Assembly: GCF_001613505.1 (NCBI RefSeq)
Contig: NZ_BDCM01000001.1
Span: 45,255 to 109,254, forward strand
DNA length: 64,000 nucleotides
Direction: 5' to 3'
Source: Nocardia mikamii NBRC 108933
GTDB taxonomy: Bacteria > Actinomycetota > Actinomycetes > Mycobacteriales > Mycobacteriaceae
Positions 1-10,374 of the stretch are shown here, piece by piece. The position numbers and the translations under genes were made by a program. The first letter of the stretch is position 1; every line of letters begins with the position of its first letter. The notes beneath the pieces are model-generated. The model had not been told where the DNA came from. It saw nothing but the letters and a program-made list of their open reading frames with translations, and did no database searches.

Positions 1-1685
1 TCCGCGACCGCGAAATTCGCACACCGCTGCGACGAACCACGTTGTCGGACAACTCGATCCCGCGCGTGGCGCTGCCGCGCTACACCGACCACGGTGAGCT
101 GCTGCGCTTCCTGCGATCGGAGAATCTGCCGGGCCGATTTCCCTTCACCGGCGGCGTGTTCGCGTTCAAGCGCGACAACGAGGATCCGGCCCGCATGTTC
201 GCCGGTGAGGGCGATCCGTTCCGCACGAACCGGCGGTTCAAGGTGCTCTCGGAACATGCCGAGGCCAAACGCCTGTCGACCGCCTTCGACTCGGTGACGC
301 TCTACGGCCACGATCCGGCCCCGCGGCCCGATATCTACGGAAAGGTCGGCACCTCAGGGGTTTCCATCGCCACCGTCGATGATATGAAGGCTCTCTACGA
401 CGGATTCGACCTCAGCGCGCCGAGCACCTCGGTCTCGATGACCATCAACGGTCCGGCGCCGACGATTCTCGCCTTCTTCCTCAACACCGCGATAGACCAA
501 GCGCTGCAACGGTTTCGGGAGGACAACGGACGCGAGCCGAGCAACGACGAAGCGGCCGAGCTTCGTGCCCGCACCCTGGCCACGGTCCGGGGCACCGTGC
601 AGGCCGATATTCTCAAGGAGGATCAGGGGCAGAACACCTGCATCTTCTCCACCGAATTCAGCCTGCGCATGATGGCCGATATCCAGGAATGGTTCGTCCG
701 CAACGGTGTGCGCAATTTCTACTCGGTGTCGATTTCCGGCTATCACATCGCCGAGGCCGGCGCGAATCCGATCAGTCAGCTGGCGTTCACGCTGGCCAAC
801 GGATTCACCTATGTCGAGGCCTATCTGGCGCGCGGCATGGCCATCGACGATTTCGCGCCGAATCTGTCGTTCTTCTTCTCCAACGGCATGGATCCGGAGT
901 ATTCGGTGATCGGGCGGGTGGCCCGGCGGATCTGGGCGGTCACCATGCGCGACAAATACGGCGCCAACGATCGCTCGCAGAAGTTGAAGTACCACATCCA
1001 GACCTCCGGGCGTTCGCTGCACGCCCAGGAAATGAACTTCAACGACATCCGCACCACCCTGCAGGCGTTGATCGCCATCTACGACAACTGCAACAGCCTG
1101 CACACCAATGCCTACGACGAGGCGGTGACCACCCCCACCGAGGAATCGGTGCGGCGCGCCCTGGCCATCCAGTTGATCATCAACAAGGAATGGGGCCTGG
1201 CGATGAACGAGAATCCGCTGCAGGGCAGTTTCGTGATCGACGAGCTGACCGATCTGGTGGAGGAGGCGGTGCTCGCCGAATTCGAGCGGATCAGCGAACG
1301 CGGCGGGGTGCTGGGCGCGATGGAGACCGGATATCAGCGCGGGCGCATCCAGGACGAATCGATGCGCTATGAACACCGCAAACACGACGGGACGCTGCCC
1401 ATCATCGGAGTGAATACGTTCCGCAATCCGAACGGCGAAACCCATCAGGTGCTGGAACTGGCCCGCGGCACCGAGGCCGAGAAACAATCGCAGCTGCGGC
1501 GCACCGAGGAATTCGTCACCGCGCACCGCGAGCCGGCGCAGGCGGCCCTGGCCCGGCTCGAGGCCGCCGCGCGCAGCGACGACAACGTCTTCGACGTGCT
1601 GATGGATGCCGCGCGGGTATGCACTCTGCAGCAGATCACCGACTGTTTCTTCACCGTCGGCGGGCAATACCGCCGCAATGTGTGA
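1..1685 (+). CDS. icmF: Fused isobutyryl-CoA mutase, C-terminal part (5'-truncated by window edge)
   Basis: B12-dependent mutase that interconverts isobutyryl-CoA and n-butyryl-CoA. The reading frame is open from base 3, before the TTG at 42, so the window starts inside the gene. What is visible is the large substrate-binding mutase domain with the IcmF-type motif [20 protein letters not shown] near its start. Where methylmalonyl-CoA mutase has Arg in an RNTY motif, this protein has Gln in GQNTCIF (about residue 197 from base 42), the known marker of isobutyryl- over methylmalonyl-CoA specificity. The SGYH motif and the [11 protein letters not shown] segment are intact. IcmF proteins normally carry a B12-binding and a MeaB-like GTPase domain upstream; these would lie outside the window. 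Related acyl-CoA mutases acting on other branched substrates cannot be excluded. Confidence 0.9.
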   Translation, partial: RDREIRTPLRRTTLSDNSIPRVALPRYTDHGELLRFLRSENLPGRFPFTGGVFAFKRDNEDPARMFAGEGDPFRTNRRFKVLSEHAEAKRLSTAFDSVTLYGHDPAPRPDIYGKVGTSGVSIATVDDMKALYDGFDLSAPSTSVSMTINGPAPTILAFFLNTAIDQALQRFREDNGREPSNDEAAELRARTLATVRGTVQADILKEDQGQNTCIFSTEFSLRMMADIQEWFVRNGVRNFYSVSISGYHIAEAGANPISQLAFTLANGFTYVEAYLARGMAIDDFAPNLSFFFSNGMDPEYSVIGRVARRIWAVTMRDKYGANDRSQKLKYHIQTSGRSLHAQEMNFNDIRTTLQALIAIYDNCNSLHTNAYDEAVTTPTEESVRRALAIQLIINKEWGLAMNENPLQGSFVIDELTDLVEEAVLAEFERISERGGVLGAMETGYQRGRIQDESMRYEHRKHDGTLPIIGVNTFRNPNGETHQVLELARGTEAEKQSQLRRTEEFVTAHREPAQAALARLEAAARSDDNVFDVLMDAARVCTLQQITDCFFTVGGQYRRNV

Positions 1686-1769
1686 CAAGGGTTCGGATGT
1701 GGCCCGCCGGTGTGTTCGCGCGTGTGACAATGCCGGAGAGCGGACAGTCGAACGCGACGGAAGGGCGCC

Positions 1770-2855
1770 ATGGACCTCGCCGGTATCAGCGTTGTGGACG
1801 CACATATCCACCAATGGGATCCGCTGAACACACCGCGGGATTTCAGCATGCTGGCGAAGCTGTTCCGGTTCGTCCCCGTGCCGGTCGACAAGGCCGCACG
1901 GCTGGCTCCCAAACGGGACCGCGATTTCGTCGGGATTCCCGATGCCTACCTGCGGCCGTATCTGCCCGCGGATTACCGAGAGGATCTGGGCGCGGTGCCG
2001 GTGGAGGCACTGGTGCACATCGAGGTGGAATGGGCCGGGCGGGCGCCGGACGCCAAGGCCGACGAGACGCGCTGGGTGGCCAGCCTGCCCTTCGGCGTGG
2101 ACACTCCGGCCCTGGGCGCGATCATCGGCAGTGGTGATCCCGCGATGCCCGGATTCGCCGAACTCATCGACAAGCATCAGTCCGCGTCACCACTGTTCCG
2201 TGGCATACGCACCATGGTCGCCCACCACCCGGACGCCGGGGTGCGGTCGTTCTGCCGGGCCGACGGCGCCTTGACCGAGTCGGCCTTCCTCGACGGCTTC
2301 GCGGTCCTGGCCGAACGCGGGCTGTCGTTCGAGGCGTGGGTCTACTCGCATCAGATCCCGCAGGTCACCGCCCTGGCCCGGCGCTATCCCGAGGTGACGA
2401 TCGTGCTCAACCACCTCGGCACGCCGGCCGGGATATTCGGCCCGGTCGGCAAGAACACCGGCACCCAACCGGGCCGGCGCCGCGAACTGTTCGTGCAGTG
2501 GCGCGACGATATCGCCACACTCGCGACGCATCCCAATGTGATGGCCAAGGTCAGCGGGCTGGCCATGCCGATCCTCGGCCACCCGGTGCCGGTCCGGGGA
2601 ATTCCGACCACGGTCTCCGAACTACTGGACCGCACCGCGCCGCTGCTGCACCACGCCTTCGACGTCTTCGGCGCCCAGCGTCTCATCTGGGGCTCCAATT
2701 ACCCTGTGGACAAACCTATTACGAGTATCGCCAACGGCGCACAGGCGGTGGTCGACGTACTGGCCGACCGGGGCGGCAGCGCCGAGGAACTCGAACAGGT
2801 CTTCCGCACGAACGCCCAGCGCACCTACGGCATCGACGCGGAACTGCTGGCCTGA
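1770..2855 (+). CDS. Amidohydrolase-family (TIM-barrel) hydrolase
   Basis: A 361-residue metal-dependent hydrolase of the amidohydrolase-2 type, related to lactonases and decarboxylases. The metal-binding start is VVDAHIHQWDP (His-x-His near residue 12), a second histidine region is VLNHLGTP, and the C-terminal motif LIWGSNYPV places the usual catalytic Asp position as Asn-Tyr-Pro after WGS. The ATG at 1770 sits after GGAAGGGCGCC, a plausible ribosome binding site. It follows icmF by 84 bases on the same strand and may be co-transcribed. Substrate unknown; a lactone is a reasonable guess given the Baeyer-Villiger monooxygenase 1.3 kb downstream, but that is inference. Confidence 0.8.
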   Translation: MDLAGISVVDAHIHQWDPLNTPRDFSMLAKLFRFVPVPVDKAARLAPKRDRDFVGIPDAYLRPYLPADYREDLGAVPVEALVHIEVEWAGRAPDAKADETRWVASLPFGVDTPALGAIIGSGDPAMPGFAELIDKHQSASPLFRGIRTMVAHHPDAGVRSFCRADGALTESAFLDGFAVLAERGLSFEAWVYSHQIPQVTALARRYPEVTIVLNHLGTPAGIFGPVGKNTGTQPGRRRELFVQWRDDIATLATHPNVMAKVSGLAMPILGHPVPVRGIPTTVSELLDRTAPLLHHAFDVFGAQRLIWGSNYPVDKPITSIANGAQAVVDVLADRGGSAEELEQVFRTNAQRTYGIDAELLA

Positions 2856-2926
2856 CACCGGCGCGTCACTTGCGCTGTCCCTCCGGCAATTTCGCGTGCG
2901 AGCACCTGCCCGTGAGTGGTGGCGTC

Positions 2927-3363
<437 letters not shown>

Positions 3364-3433
3364 CTAATGAACTGATCGGGAAGTCCGCAAGAGCTGACCG
3401 AGCAGTCCATCGGATTGGACGTACGATGCGGAG

Positions 3434-4063
3434 GTGACGAAGGCACCGGCCACGCGGGGACGCATCGACAAGCGCCAGGCGATCCTGGACGTCGCGTTCG
3501 ACGTCTTCGCCCGGCGCGGTTACGGCCGCGCCTGCGTCCAGGAGATCGCGGACGAGGCGGGGGTCGCCAAACCCACCGTCTACAACCACCTCAGCGACAA
3601 GGAGACGCTGTTCCGCAGCACGGTCGAGGCGGCCGCCGACCAGGTCGGCGCACAATGTCTCGCCGCGGTGGAGACACTGCGGGCCGCCGACGGCGACCCG
3701 GGTCCGGCGCTCACCGCCACCGCGCGCGAACTCGTGCACATCTGCGCCGGGCCGCGGTCGCACGCCTTGCGCGCATTGGCCTATGCCGAGCTGGGCACCT
3801 TTCCCGACCTGGTGCTGACCGTGCAGGAACGCACCTCGCTGCGCCTGGCGCAGACCCTCGCCGACCGGTTCGCGCGGCTGGCGCTCTCGGGCGGGCTGCG
3901 CCGATGCGATCCCGAACTCGCCGCCGAACATTTCCTCGCGCTCCTTACCGGACCGCTCGAGGCGCGTTCCCGGCTGGGCACCCGCACCCTGGCATCGGCC
4001 GAACTGGACGAGATCGCCGACGGCGCCGCCGATGCCTTCCTGCGCGCCTACGGCCCGGCCTGA
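3434..4063 (+). CDS. TetR-family transcriptional regulator
   Basis: A 209-residue repressor with an N-terminal helix-turn-helix (about residues 12-58: AILDVAFDVFARRGYGRACV then IADEAGVAKPTVYNHLSDKE) and a ligand-binding C-terminal domain of the TetR_C/AefR-like type. GTG 3434 is the chosen start because it is the first in-frame start that leaves a normal short tail before the first helix. It is divergent from the Dabb gene across the palindrome at 3344-3363 and followed 95 bases later by the monooxygenase gene, so it probably controls one or both. Confidence 0.85.
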   Translation: MTKAPATRGRIDKRQAILDVAFDVFARRGYGRACVQEIADEAGVAKPTVYNHLSDKETLFRSTVEAAADQVGAQCLAAVETLRAADGDPGPALTATARELVHICAGPRSHALRALAYAELGTFPDLVLTVQERTSLRLAQTLADRFARLALSGGLRRCDPELAAEHFLALLTGPLEARSRLGTRTLASAELDEIADGAADAFLRAYGPA

Positions 4064-4074
4064 GACGGCCGGGC
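4053..4074 (+). terminator. GC hairpin at the end of the TetR gene
   Basis: GCCCGGCC (4053-4060) pairs perfectly with GGCCGGGC (4067-4074) across a six-base loop that contains the TetR stop codon. No T-run follows, so it is at best a weak or factor-assisted terminator. Confidence 0.35.
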
Positions 4075-4075
4075 G

Positions 4076-4104
4076 TTGACATCCCGGCCACCGCGCGGTT
4101 AATT
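4076..4104 (+). promoter_or_regulatory. Candidate promoter of the monooxygenase gene
   Basis: A perfect TTGACA (4076-4081) is followed after 17 bases by TTAATT (4099-4104), a loose -10 match, 54 bases before the monooxygenase start. Spacing is right for a housekeeping sigma factor; the -10 is weak. Confidence 0.4.
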
Positions 4105-4158
4105 GGTGGCAGGTGCGGCCAGTCAGGTGCCCTGGCCGAGGACGGCACGGGAGCAGTC

Positions 4159-5673
4159 ATGGCCATCGACCACGAAGTGATCATCGTCGGCGCCGGATTC
4201 TCCGGTATCGGAGTGGCGATCGCCTTACGGAAGGCCGGTTTCCGGGACTTCCTGATCGTCGACGACGCCGATGGCGTGGGCGGCACCTGGCATTGGAACA
4301 CCTACCCCGGCATCGCCGTGGACATCCCCTCGTTCAGTTATCAGTATTCGTTCGAGCAGAGTTCGCGGTGGTCGCGCATCTACGCGCCCGGCCGCGAACT
4401 GAAGGACTACGCCGAACACTGCGTGGACAAATACGGGCTGCGACCGCGCATCCGGTTCAGCACCACGATCACCGCCGCGCAATTCGACGAGGACACCTCG
4501 GTGTGGACGCTGCGCACCGGCGACGGGGAAACCCTGACCGCGCGCTACGTCATCGGCGCGACCGGTGTGCTGACCCGGCCGAAGCTACCGGATATCCCTG
4601 GCGTGGAATCGTTTTCGGGCCTGACCATGCACACCTCGCGCTGGGACCACGACCGCGACGTGCGCGGGAAACGCGTGGCGATCATCGGGACCGGGGCGTC
4701 CGCGGTGCAGGTCATTCCCTCGATCGCTCCGGATGTCGCCGAGCTGACGGTCTTCCAGCGCACCCCGATCTGGTGCCTGCCGCGGCCGGACGCCACGCTG
4801 CCCACGCCCGCCCGCTGGGCGCTGCGGTATCTGCCCGGCGGACAGGCGATTTCGCGTCTGGTGAGCCAGGCGTTCGTCGAACTGACCTTCCCGCTGTCGG
4901 CGCACTACTATTCGAATCTGCCCCTGGCCACCCTCGGCGAGCGCTCCGGGCTGGCCCATCTGCGGCGCCAGGTGCACGATCCGGTGGTCCGGGACAAACT
5001 CACGCCGCGGTATGCGCTCGGATGTAAGCGGCCGGGGTTCTCCAACGATTACCTGCCGACCTTCAACCGCGACAACGTGACGCTGGAGACCGATCCGATC
5101 GCCGAGATCACCCCTACCGGCGTGCGCACGGCGGCCGGCACCGAGTATCCGGCCGACGTGCTGATCCTCGCGACCGGCTTCAAGGTCATGGAATCGGGCA
5201 ATATGCCGACCTTCGACATGACCGGGGTCGGCGGCCGTGACCTCGAGCAATGGTGGGACGAGAACCGCCTGCAGGCCTACGAGGGCGTCAGCGTGCCGGG
5301 CTTTCCCAACTTCTTCTCGATCATCGGACCCTACGGATACAACGGCTCGTCGTATTTCACGCTGATCGAAATGCAGACCTCCCACATCCTGCGATTGCTA
5401 CGTCATGCGCGCGGTAAGCGCGCGCACCGCATCGAGGTCACCGCGGCGGCCAACGAGCGATACTTCCGGGAGATGCTGGAACGACGCGGCGGGCAGGTCT
5501 TCTGGCAGGACAGCTGCGCGGTCTCGAACAGTTACTACTTCGACAAGCACGGCGATGTGCCGCTGAAACCGATGAGTACCGTCGAAGCGGCCTGGCGCGC
5601 AACCCATTTCGATCTGAGTGACTACACCTTCGAACAGGTCACGGCTCAGCTGCCGACCGCGCGGGCCAGCTGA
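4159..5673 (+). CDS. Flavin-containing Baeyer-Villiger monooxygenase
   Basis: A 504-residue FAD/NADPH enzyme predicted to insert oxygen next to a ketone carbonyl, giving an ester or lactone. It has a first dinucleotide-binding motif GAGFSGIG near the N terminus, a second GTGASAVQ near residue 175, and between them the type I Baeyer-Villiger fingerprint F152-x-G154-x3-H158-x3-W162-D163, plus the late ATGF motif (LILATGFKV). The ATG at 4159 is chosen because the flavin fold starts six residues later, although the frame stays open far upstream. Its last 28 bases overlap the convergent gene ending at 5646. Substrate not predictable. Confidence 0.88.
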   Translation: MAIDHEVIIVGAGFSGIGVAIALRKAGFRDFLIVDDADGVGGTWHWNTYPGIAVDIPSFSYQYSFEQSSRWSRIYAPGRELKDYAEHCVDKYGLRPRIRFSTTITAAQFDEDTSVWTLRTGDGETLTARYVIGATGVLTRPKLPDIPGVESFSGLTMHTSRWDHDRDVRGKRVAIIGTGASAVQVIPSIAPDVAELTVFQRTPIWCLPRPDATLPTPARWALRYLPGGQAISRLVSQAFVELTFPLSAHYYSNLPLATLGERSGLAHLRRQVHDPVVRDKLTPRYALGCKRPGFSNDYLPTFNRDNVTLETDPIAEITPTGVRTAAGTEYPADVLILATGFKVMESGNMPTFDMTGVGGRDLEQWWDENRLQAYEGVSVPGFPNFFSIIGPYGYNGSSYFTLIEMQTSHILRLLRHARGKRAHRIEVTAAANERYFREMLERRGGQVFWQDSCAVSNSYYFDKHGDVPLKPMSTVEAAWRATHFDLSDYTFEQVTAQLPTARAS

Positions 5674-6422
5674 GCGGCCAGCCGCTCGCGCGCCTCGACC
5701 AGCGACGGGCCGTACCAGGTGAGGTCGCGGCCGCTCACCAGGGCGACGGGGATGCCCGCGAACGCCTCCGGACCATCGGTCGCGGTGAAGACGTACGGCT
5801 CGTCCGGCAGCACCGCCAGCCGAACGCCCTGCACCAGTTCCGATTCCGTCACCGTGGGATAGCGCTGCGCTCCCGTCGCGTGGACGAGGTTCAGACCCAG
5901 GCGACCGGCGAGATCCGCGGTGAACGTGTCGCGGCCGACCACCATCCACGGCTTGCGCCAGATCGGGATCACCGCATCGATCGGCGGATTCGGCGCGGGC
6001 TCGGACCAGACCGCGCGGGCCCGGGTCAGCCAGGACGGCACCGCACCACCCAGGGCGATGCGGAACAGCCGCGTCATCGAGGTGAACGCCTCGTCGACGG
6101 TGCGAATCCGGGTGACCCACACCGGAATTCCCGCCTCGCGCATTCGCTCGACATCGAGGCGGCGGTTCTCCTCTTGATTGCACACCACCAGATCCGGTGC
6201 CAGTTCGGCGATCCGGCGCAGATTCGGGTTCTTCGTGCCCCGCACCCGTTCCACCGCCAGTTCCGGCGGATGGGTGCACCAATCGGTGGCCGCGAGCAAC
6301 AACTCCGGGCGGCTCACCGCGATGGCCTCGGTCAGCGACGGGACCAGCGACACCACCCGGCGCACCGGACGCCGCAGCGCAACCGCGGCATCCAGATCGT
6401 CGACGGGATCTTCGGACACCAC
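5646..6422 (-). CDS. Helical-backbone metal receptor / BtuF-like protein without signal peptide
   Basis: A 258-residue protein with the fold of cobalamin/siderophore-binding lipoproteins: RRVVSLVPSLTEAI at the start, the GTKNPNLRRIAELAPDLVV helix, and paired alpha/beta lobes. No signal peptide or lipobox is visible, so unlike true BtuF it is probably cytoplasmic; such solo versions are common and their role is unclear. Its 3' end overlaps the monooxygenase gene tail to tail. The icmF gene at the left edge needs B12, but no cobalamin transporter genes adjoin this one. Confidence 0.7.
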   Translation of the reverse strand: MVSEDPVDDLDAAVALRRPVRRVVSLVPSLTEAIAVSRPELLLAATDWCTHPPELAVERVRGTKNPNLRRIAELAPDLVVCNQEENRRLDVERMREAGIPVWVTRIRTVDEAFTSMTRLFRIALGGAVPSWLTRARAVWSEPAPNPPIDAVIPIWRKPWMVVGRDTFTADLAGRLGLNLVHATGAQRYPTVTESELVQGVRLAVLPDEPYVFTATDGPEAFAGIPVALVSGRDLTWYGPSLVEARERLAAQLARAVGS

Positions 6423-6434
6423 GCCAGCATATGG

Positions 6435-7223
6435 TCAGCCCGAGCTCTCCAGGGCCCGGTAGAGGGTGCGAAGTTCCCGCATACCGGCCTCGGCGGCCGA
6501 TTCGTCCTCACTGGTCATCCGCAACGCCTGCCGCAGGGGAATCGGATCGAGGTCCTCGATCGCCGCACGGAACTGCGGCGCCGGAAGGTCGGGCAGAACC
6601 ACGTTCTCGCCGTAGATGTCGTCGGAGACCGTCGGGCCGCTGTCCTCCTGCACCCCGCGAATCAGCGTGTCGAGATCGAGGCCGCGCAGGGTCAGCATGA
6701 TCGCCGGGGACTCGTCGAGGCGTTCGGCCACGATGTAGCACAGCGCGGCGACGTGTTTACAGGGCCAGCCGTCGTCCGGGCAGGTGCACGAGAAATCGAG
6801 TTCGGCGGCGGTAGCGGGCAACAGCAGCGGGCCGAGCTCCTGCGGCAGGGCGCCGGAGGCGAGCTGGGCGAGCATGCCGGGTGTGCCGCGGACCTGATCG
6901 ACCAGTTCCTCCAATCGGTCGTCGCGCAACACTCGCAACGTCAGCACCGAGGTGAACGGCCGCGGTTGACTGCCCTGAACCTCGGCGGCCACCGCGCCGG
7001 GCTCGATGTGGTAGTTGACGACCTGTCCCGAGCGGGCGTAGGTGCGGCCCCGGGAGAGCCGGCCGGCGTCGGCGACCTGTTCCACGGCTTCGAGGAAGGC
7101 CCGTCCCCACCAGGATCGCGCGAAGGACCCACGGCGGCTGCGAGGTTCGACGCCGCCGCGCACCGGACGGCGCTTGCCGTAGACGCTGAAATCGGGAACC
7201 GGAAACTCGGGCGCCGGACTCAT
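6435..7223 (-). CDS. SWIM zinc-finger protein paired with SNF2 helicase
   Basis: A 262-residue protein with a SWIM zinc finger, Cys-x-Cys-x7-Cys-x-His (CTCPDDGWPCKH, about residues 144-155), expected to bind DNA or protein. The ATG at 7221-7223 overlaps the helicase stop codon as ATGA, so its translation is probably coupled to the helicase. An upstream in-frame extension to 7463 was rejected because it lies inside the helicase gene. SWIM proteins next to HelZ-type helicases are a recurring actinobacterial pair and likely act as one complex; the biological role is not established. Confidence 0.85.
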   Translation of the reverse strand: MSPAPEFPVPDFSVYGKRRPVRGGVEPRSRRGSFARSWWGRAFLEAVEQVADAGRLSRGRTYARSGQVVNYHIEPGAVAAEVQGSQPRPFTSVLTLRVLRDDRLEELVDQVRGTPGMLAQLASGALPQELGPLLLPATAAELDFSCTCPDDGWPCKHVAALCYIVAERLDESPAIMLTLRGLDLDTLIRGVQEDSGPTVSDDIYGENVVLPDLPAPQFRAAIEDLDPIPLRQALRMTSEDESAAEAGMRELRTLYRALESSG

Positions 7224-10087
7224 TCGCCCACCGCCTCGGCGCCGAGCATGAACAGGTCGCGCAATTCGTCGGTACTCAGTTCGGTGATCCAGTTCTCCCC
7301 GGTGCCGACGGTGAGATTCGCCAATTCCTGTTTGCCGGTGAGCATATCGTCGATGCGCTCCTCGATGGTGTCGACACAGACCAGTTTGCGCACCTGCACA
7401 TCGCGGCGCTGGCCGATGCGGAAGGCGCGGTCGGTGGCCTGGTTCTCCACCGCCGGATTCCACCAGCGATCCAGGTGCACCACGTGGTTGGCGGCGGTGA
7501 GATTGAGTCCCGTACCGCCCGCCTTCAGCGACAACACCATGATCGGCGGGCCGTCGGCCTCGGCGAAGCGCTCCACCATCGCGTCGCGGCGCTTCTTGGC
7601 GACGCCGCCGTGCAGGAACGGGATCGCGGTACCGAACCGTTCGCTCAGATACGGGGTGATCAGATCACCGAATTCGCGGAACTGGGTGAACAGCAGCGCC
7701 CGCTCCCCCTCGGCCAGGACCGATTCGAGCACATCCTCGACCAGGGCCAGCTTGCCGGAGCGGTGGCGTCCCCGCCGCAGCAGTGCCGACCCGTCGCCGA
7801 GAAAGTGCGCGGGGTGGTTGCACACCTGTTTGAGCCGGGTGAGCGCGGCCAGGACCGCACCCCGGCGAGCCATGTTCACCGCGCCGGAACCGGTGGCGCG
7901 CGAGGCCTTCAGCTGCGCGAGCATATCGTCGACGACCGCCTGATACAGCGCGGCCTGTTCGACGGTGAGGTTGGCGCGCACCGTCATCTCGAACTTCTCC
8001 GGCAGATCCGAGATGACCGTGGGATCGGTTTTCACCCGGCGCAGGACGAACGGCGCGGTGACGGCGCGCAGGCGGCTGACCGCGTTCTCGTCGTGTTCGC
8101 GTTCGATCGGCACCGCGAAGCGCGCATGAAATTCCGACGGCTTGCCCAGCACGTTCGGCGCCGCGAAATCGAGAATCGACCGCAGTTCCTCGAGCCTGTT
8201 CTCCACCGGAGTTCCGGTCAGCGCCAGCCGATGGCGGGCCGGGATCGCGCGGGCGGCGCGGGCCTGGCGGGTGGCGGCGTTCTTGATGTGCTGCGCCTCG
8301 TCGAGGACGACGCGTTCCCAGGGCTGGCGTTTCAACTCCTCCACATCGCGCGCCAGCAGCGCGTAGGTGGTCAGCACCAGATCGGAATCGGCCACGGCCG
8401 CGTCGAATTCCGCGCCGGAGCGGCGCGACGAGCCGTGATGGACCAGCACCCGCAACCCCGGGGCGAAGCGCTCGGTTTCGCGCTGCCAGTTGCCGACCAC
8501 CGACATCGGGCACACGAGCAGGGTCGGCCCCGGAACGGAATTCGTTGCGGCACTTTCATTCTCGTGCAGCAACAAGGCGAGCACCTGTACCGTCTTGCCG
8601 AGGCCCATATCGTCGGCCAGGATGGCGCCGCAGCCGAGACGGTTCATGGTCGCGAGCCACGACAGTCCGCGCAGCTGGTAGGGACGCAGCTGTGCCTTCA
8701 GACCGGCGGGCGGATCGACCGGGTCGCCGGAGTGGGCACCGTCGAACAGTTCCTCGACCCAGCCGGTCGCGGTGATCTCCTGGATCGGAACCTGACGCAC
8801 CTGGGTGGCCGCGATCTCGCCGAGCAGCTGCGTCAGTGTCGCCGGACGTTCGTCGACCTTGCCCTCCAGATAGGCGGCCGCCGCGGCCAGGCTGCGCTGA
8901 TCGGCCTGCACCCAGTGGCCGCGCAACCGCACCAGATCCGATTTGGCCTGGATCAGCCGGCCCATTTCCGCCGGTGTGAGGACCGTATCCCCCAGGGCCA
9001 GTTCCCAGCGATAGGAGACCAATCCGCTGAGGCCGACCGCGGTTTCGGTGGCGGCCGGGGACTGTACCCGCAACCGCATACTCGGCGAGACGATGCGCCA
9101 TGCCCGCGGCAGCATCAGACGCACACCCGCCGAACGCAATTCGTGCGCACCGTGGGCGACCAGCTCCTGCACCACCGGCGTCGGGAGCAGGAAATCCATC
9201 CCGTACGGGTCGCGCGGTACCTGCTGCAGCCGCGGGTAGGCCTGGACCGCGGCGGCCACCTTCTCCCCGGCGAGCCGGATCAAGGCCGGGTCGCCCTGGA
9301 TCGGAACCGGTTGCGGCGCTTCACCTTCCGAACGCAGACAGACTTCCAGCCGCCACAGGGCGGCGACCGCTTGCGGGTCGTCGTCGGGATCGTCGTCCGG
9401 TTCGAGCAGGCGCAGGACCAGTTCCGGTTCGCCGACGGTGAGACTCGCGCGCCACTCGTCGAGCACCGAGGCCACCCGATGCGATCCCGATTCCAGCGGG
9501 ACCTCCGCGACCAATGCGGCCGTCAGCGGATGCGATGGTTCCGGGACGCTCAGCTCGAGCCGGACGAGCGGGTCGGCGAGCTCGGTGACGAAGTCTTCGA
9601 GGATCGAGGCCGCGGACCGGGCATCCGGCACCCGCAGCGCCGGTGGCATCGCGGCCGCCAGTTCGGCCAGCCAGGCCCGCTGCCGCTGCCCACCCACCAG
9701 CCGCCACCGCACCCACCACTCGCCGTCGGCGCGATGCAGTTCGGGCACGATCCGCCCGGCTCGCACCCATCGCCGCAGTCCGCGGGCCACATGGGCGAGA
9801 AAACGCAGATCCGCCGCCACCGCCGTCTCCGGCAGGGCCTGGGTGAGCACCCGGGCGGCCACCTCCGGCGCCAAGGCATGCCCGCGCACCTCGACCACTT
9901 CCGGCCCGGCTCCCCCGGGCACCAGCACCCGCACCCGATGCCGGAACCGCGCCGACCGCGCGATCGCCCCCAGCGGATCGGGCAGCTCGCCGAATGCCTC
10001 CTCCTCCGGTCGTGCCACCGACTCGGGCAGGCGCCACAGCACCAACCCCGACCCCGGCGACCACAAACCGTGCAGCATGCCTTCCAT
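7220..10087 (-). CDS. helZ: SNF2/RapA-type DEAD/DEAH-box helicase (HelZ-like)
   Basis: A 955-residue SWI2/SNF2 ATPase. The N-terminal half (to about residue 460) is the bacterial SNF2-associated region; the motor follows, with Walker A DDMGLGKT near residue 490, Walker B as DEAQ near 595, the LTGTPVEN motif, and the C-terminal helicase motif TDRAFRIGQRR near 885. It resembles M. tuberculosis Rv2101 in layout. Start chosen at ATG 10087; ATG 10078 (MLHGLW) is an equally good alternative, and the frame stays open to 10243. It likely remodels nucleoprotein. It forms an operon with the SWIM gene downstream and is divergent from the nuclease lipoprotein gene at 10375. The 287-base gap between shows no clear operator. 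Confidence 0.9.
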   Translation of the reverse strand: MEGMLHGLWSPGSGLVLWRLPESVARPEEEAFGELPDPLGAIARSARFRHRVRVLVPGGAGPEVVEVRGHALAPEVAARVLTQALPETAVAADLRFLAHVARGLRRWVRAGRIVPELHRADGEWWVRWRLVGGQRQRAWLAELAAAMPPALRVPDARSAASILEDFVTELADPLVRLELSVPEPSHPLTAALVAEVPLESGSHRVASVLDEWRASLTVGEPELVLRLLEPDDDPDDDPQAVAALWRLEVCLRSEGEAPQPVPIQGDPALIRLAGEKVAAAVQAYPRLQQVPRDPYGMDFLLPTPVVQELVAHGAHELRSAGVRLMLPRAWRIVSPSMRLRVQSPAATETAVGLSGLVSYRWELALGDTVLTPAEMGRLIQAKSDLVRLRGHWVQADQRSLAAAAAYLEGKVDERPATLTQLLGEIAATQVRQVPIQEITATGWVEELFDGAHSGDPVDPPAGLKAQLRPYQLRGLSWLATMNRLGCGAILADDMGLGKTVQVLALLLHENESAATNSVPGPTLLVCPMSVVGNWQRETERFAPGLRVLVHHGSSRRSGAEFDAAVADSDLVLTTYALLARDVEELKRQPWERVVLDEAQHIKNAATRQARAARAIPARHRLALTGTPVENRLEELRSILDFAAPNVLGKPSEFHARFAVPIEREHDENAVSRLRAVTAPFVLRRVKTDPTVISDLPEKFEMTVRANLTVEQAALYQAVVDDMLAQLKASRATGSGAVNMARRGAVLAALTRLKQVCNHPAHFLGDGSALLRRGRHRSGKLALVEDVLESVLAEGERALLFTQFREFGDLITPYLSERFGTAIPFLHGGVAKKRRDAMVERFAEADGPPIMVLSLKAGGTGLNLTAANHVVHLDRWWNPAVENQATDRAFRIGQRRDVQVRKLVCVDTIEERIDDMLTGKQELANLTVGTGENWITELSTDELRDLFMLGAEAVGE

Positions 10088-10374
10088 CCAATCAGCCCGC
10101 ACCGACACGCCGGGTCGTGGCCGGGCGGCGGGGTGCGCTGCCCTGGGGGTGCCGCGCCGGTACGGGTCGGTCCGGCACTCCGAGGTCCGGGTGGTGCAGC
10201 TGTCCGCTCGATCGCTGCGAAGACGGCCGAGGCCGGGAAACAATCGTCACGGGCCGCCGTGCCGGAGGCGGTCACGCGGCCGCAGCGGCGCTCGATTCGT
10301 GCGTATCGAACGAACGCACCCCGTGCAGGTCTTTCGGCACCGAAGTTGTCGGGCGCGGCAGGTAGATCTGGGGT

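Noticed and set aside
354..2177. Long minus-strand open frame opposite icmF and the amidohydrolase gene
   Set aside because: Shadow of GC-rich coding; the translation is His/Arg/Gly-rich without any domain, while the plus strand codes conserved enzymes.
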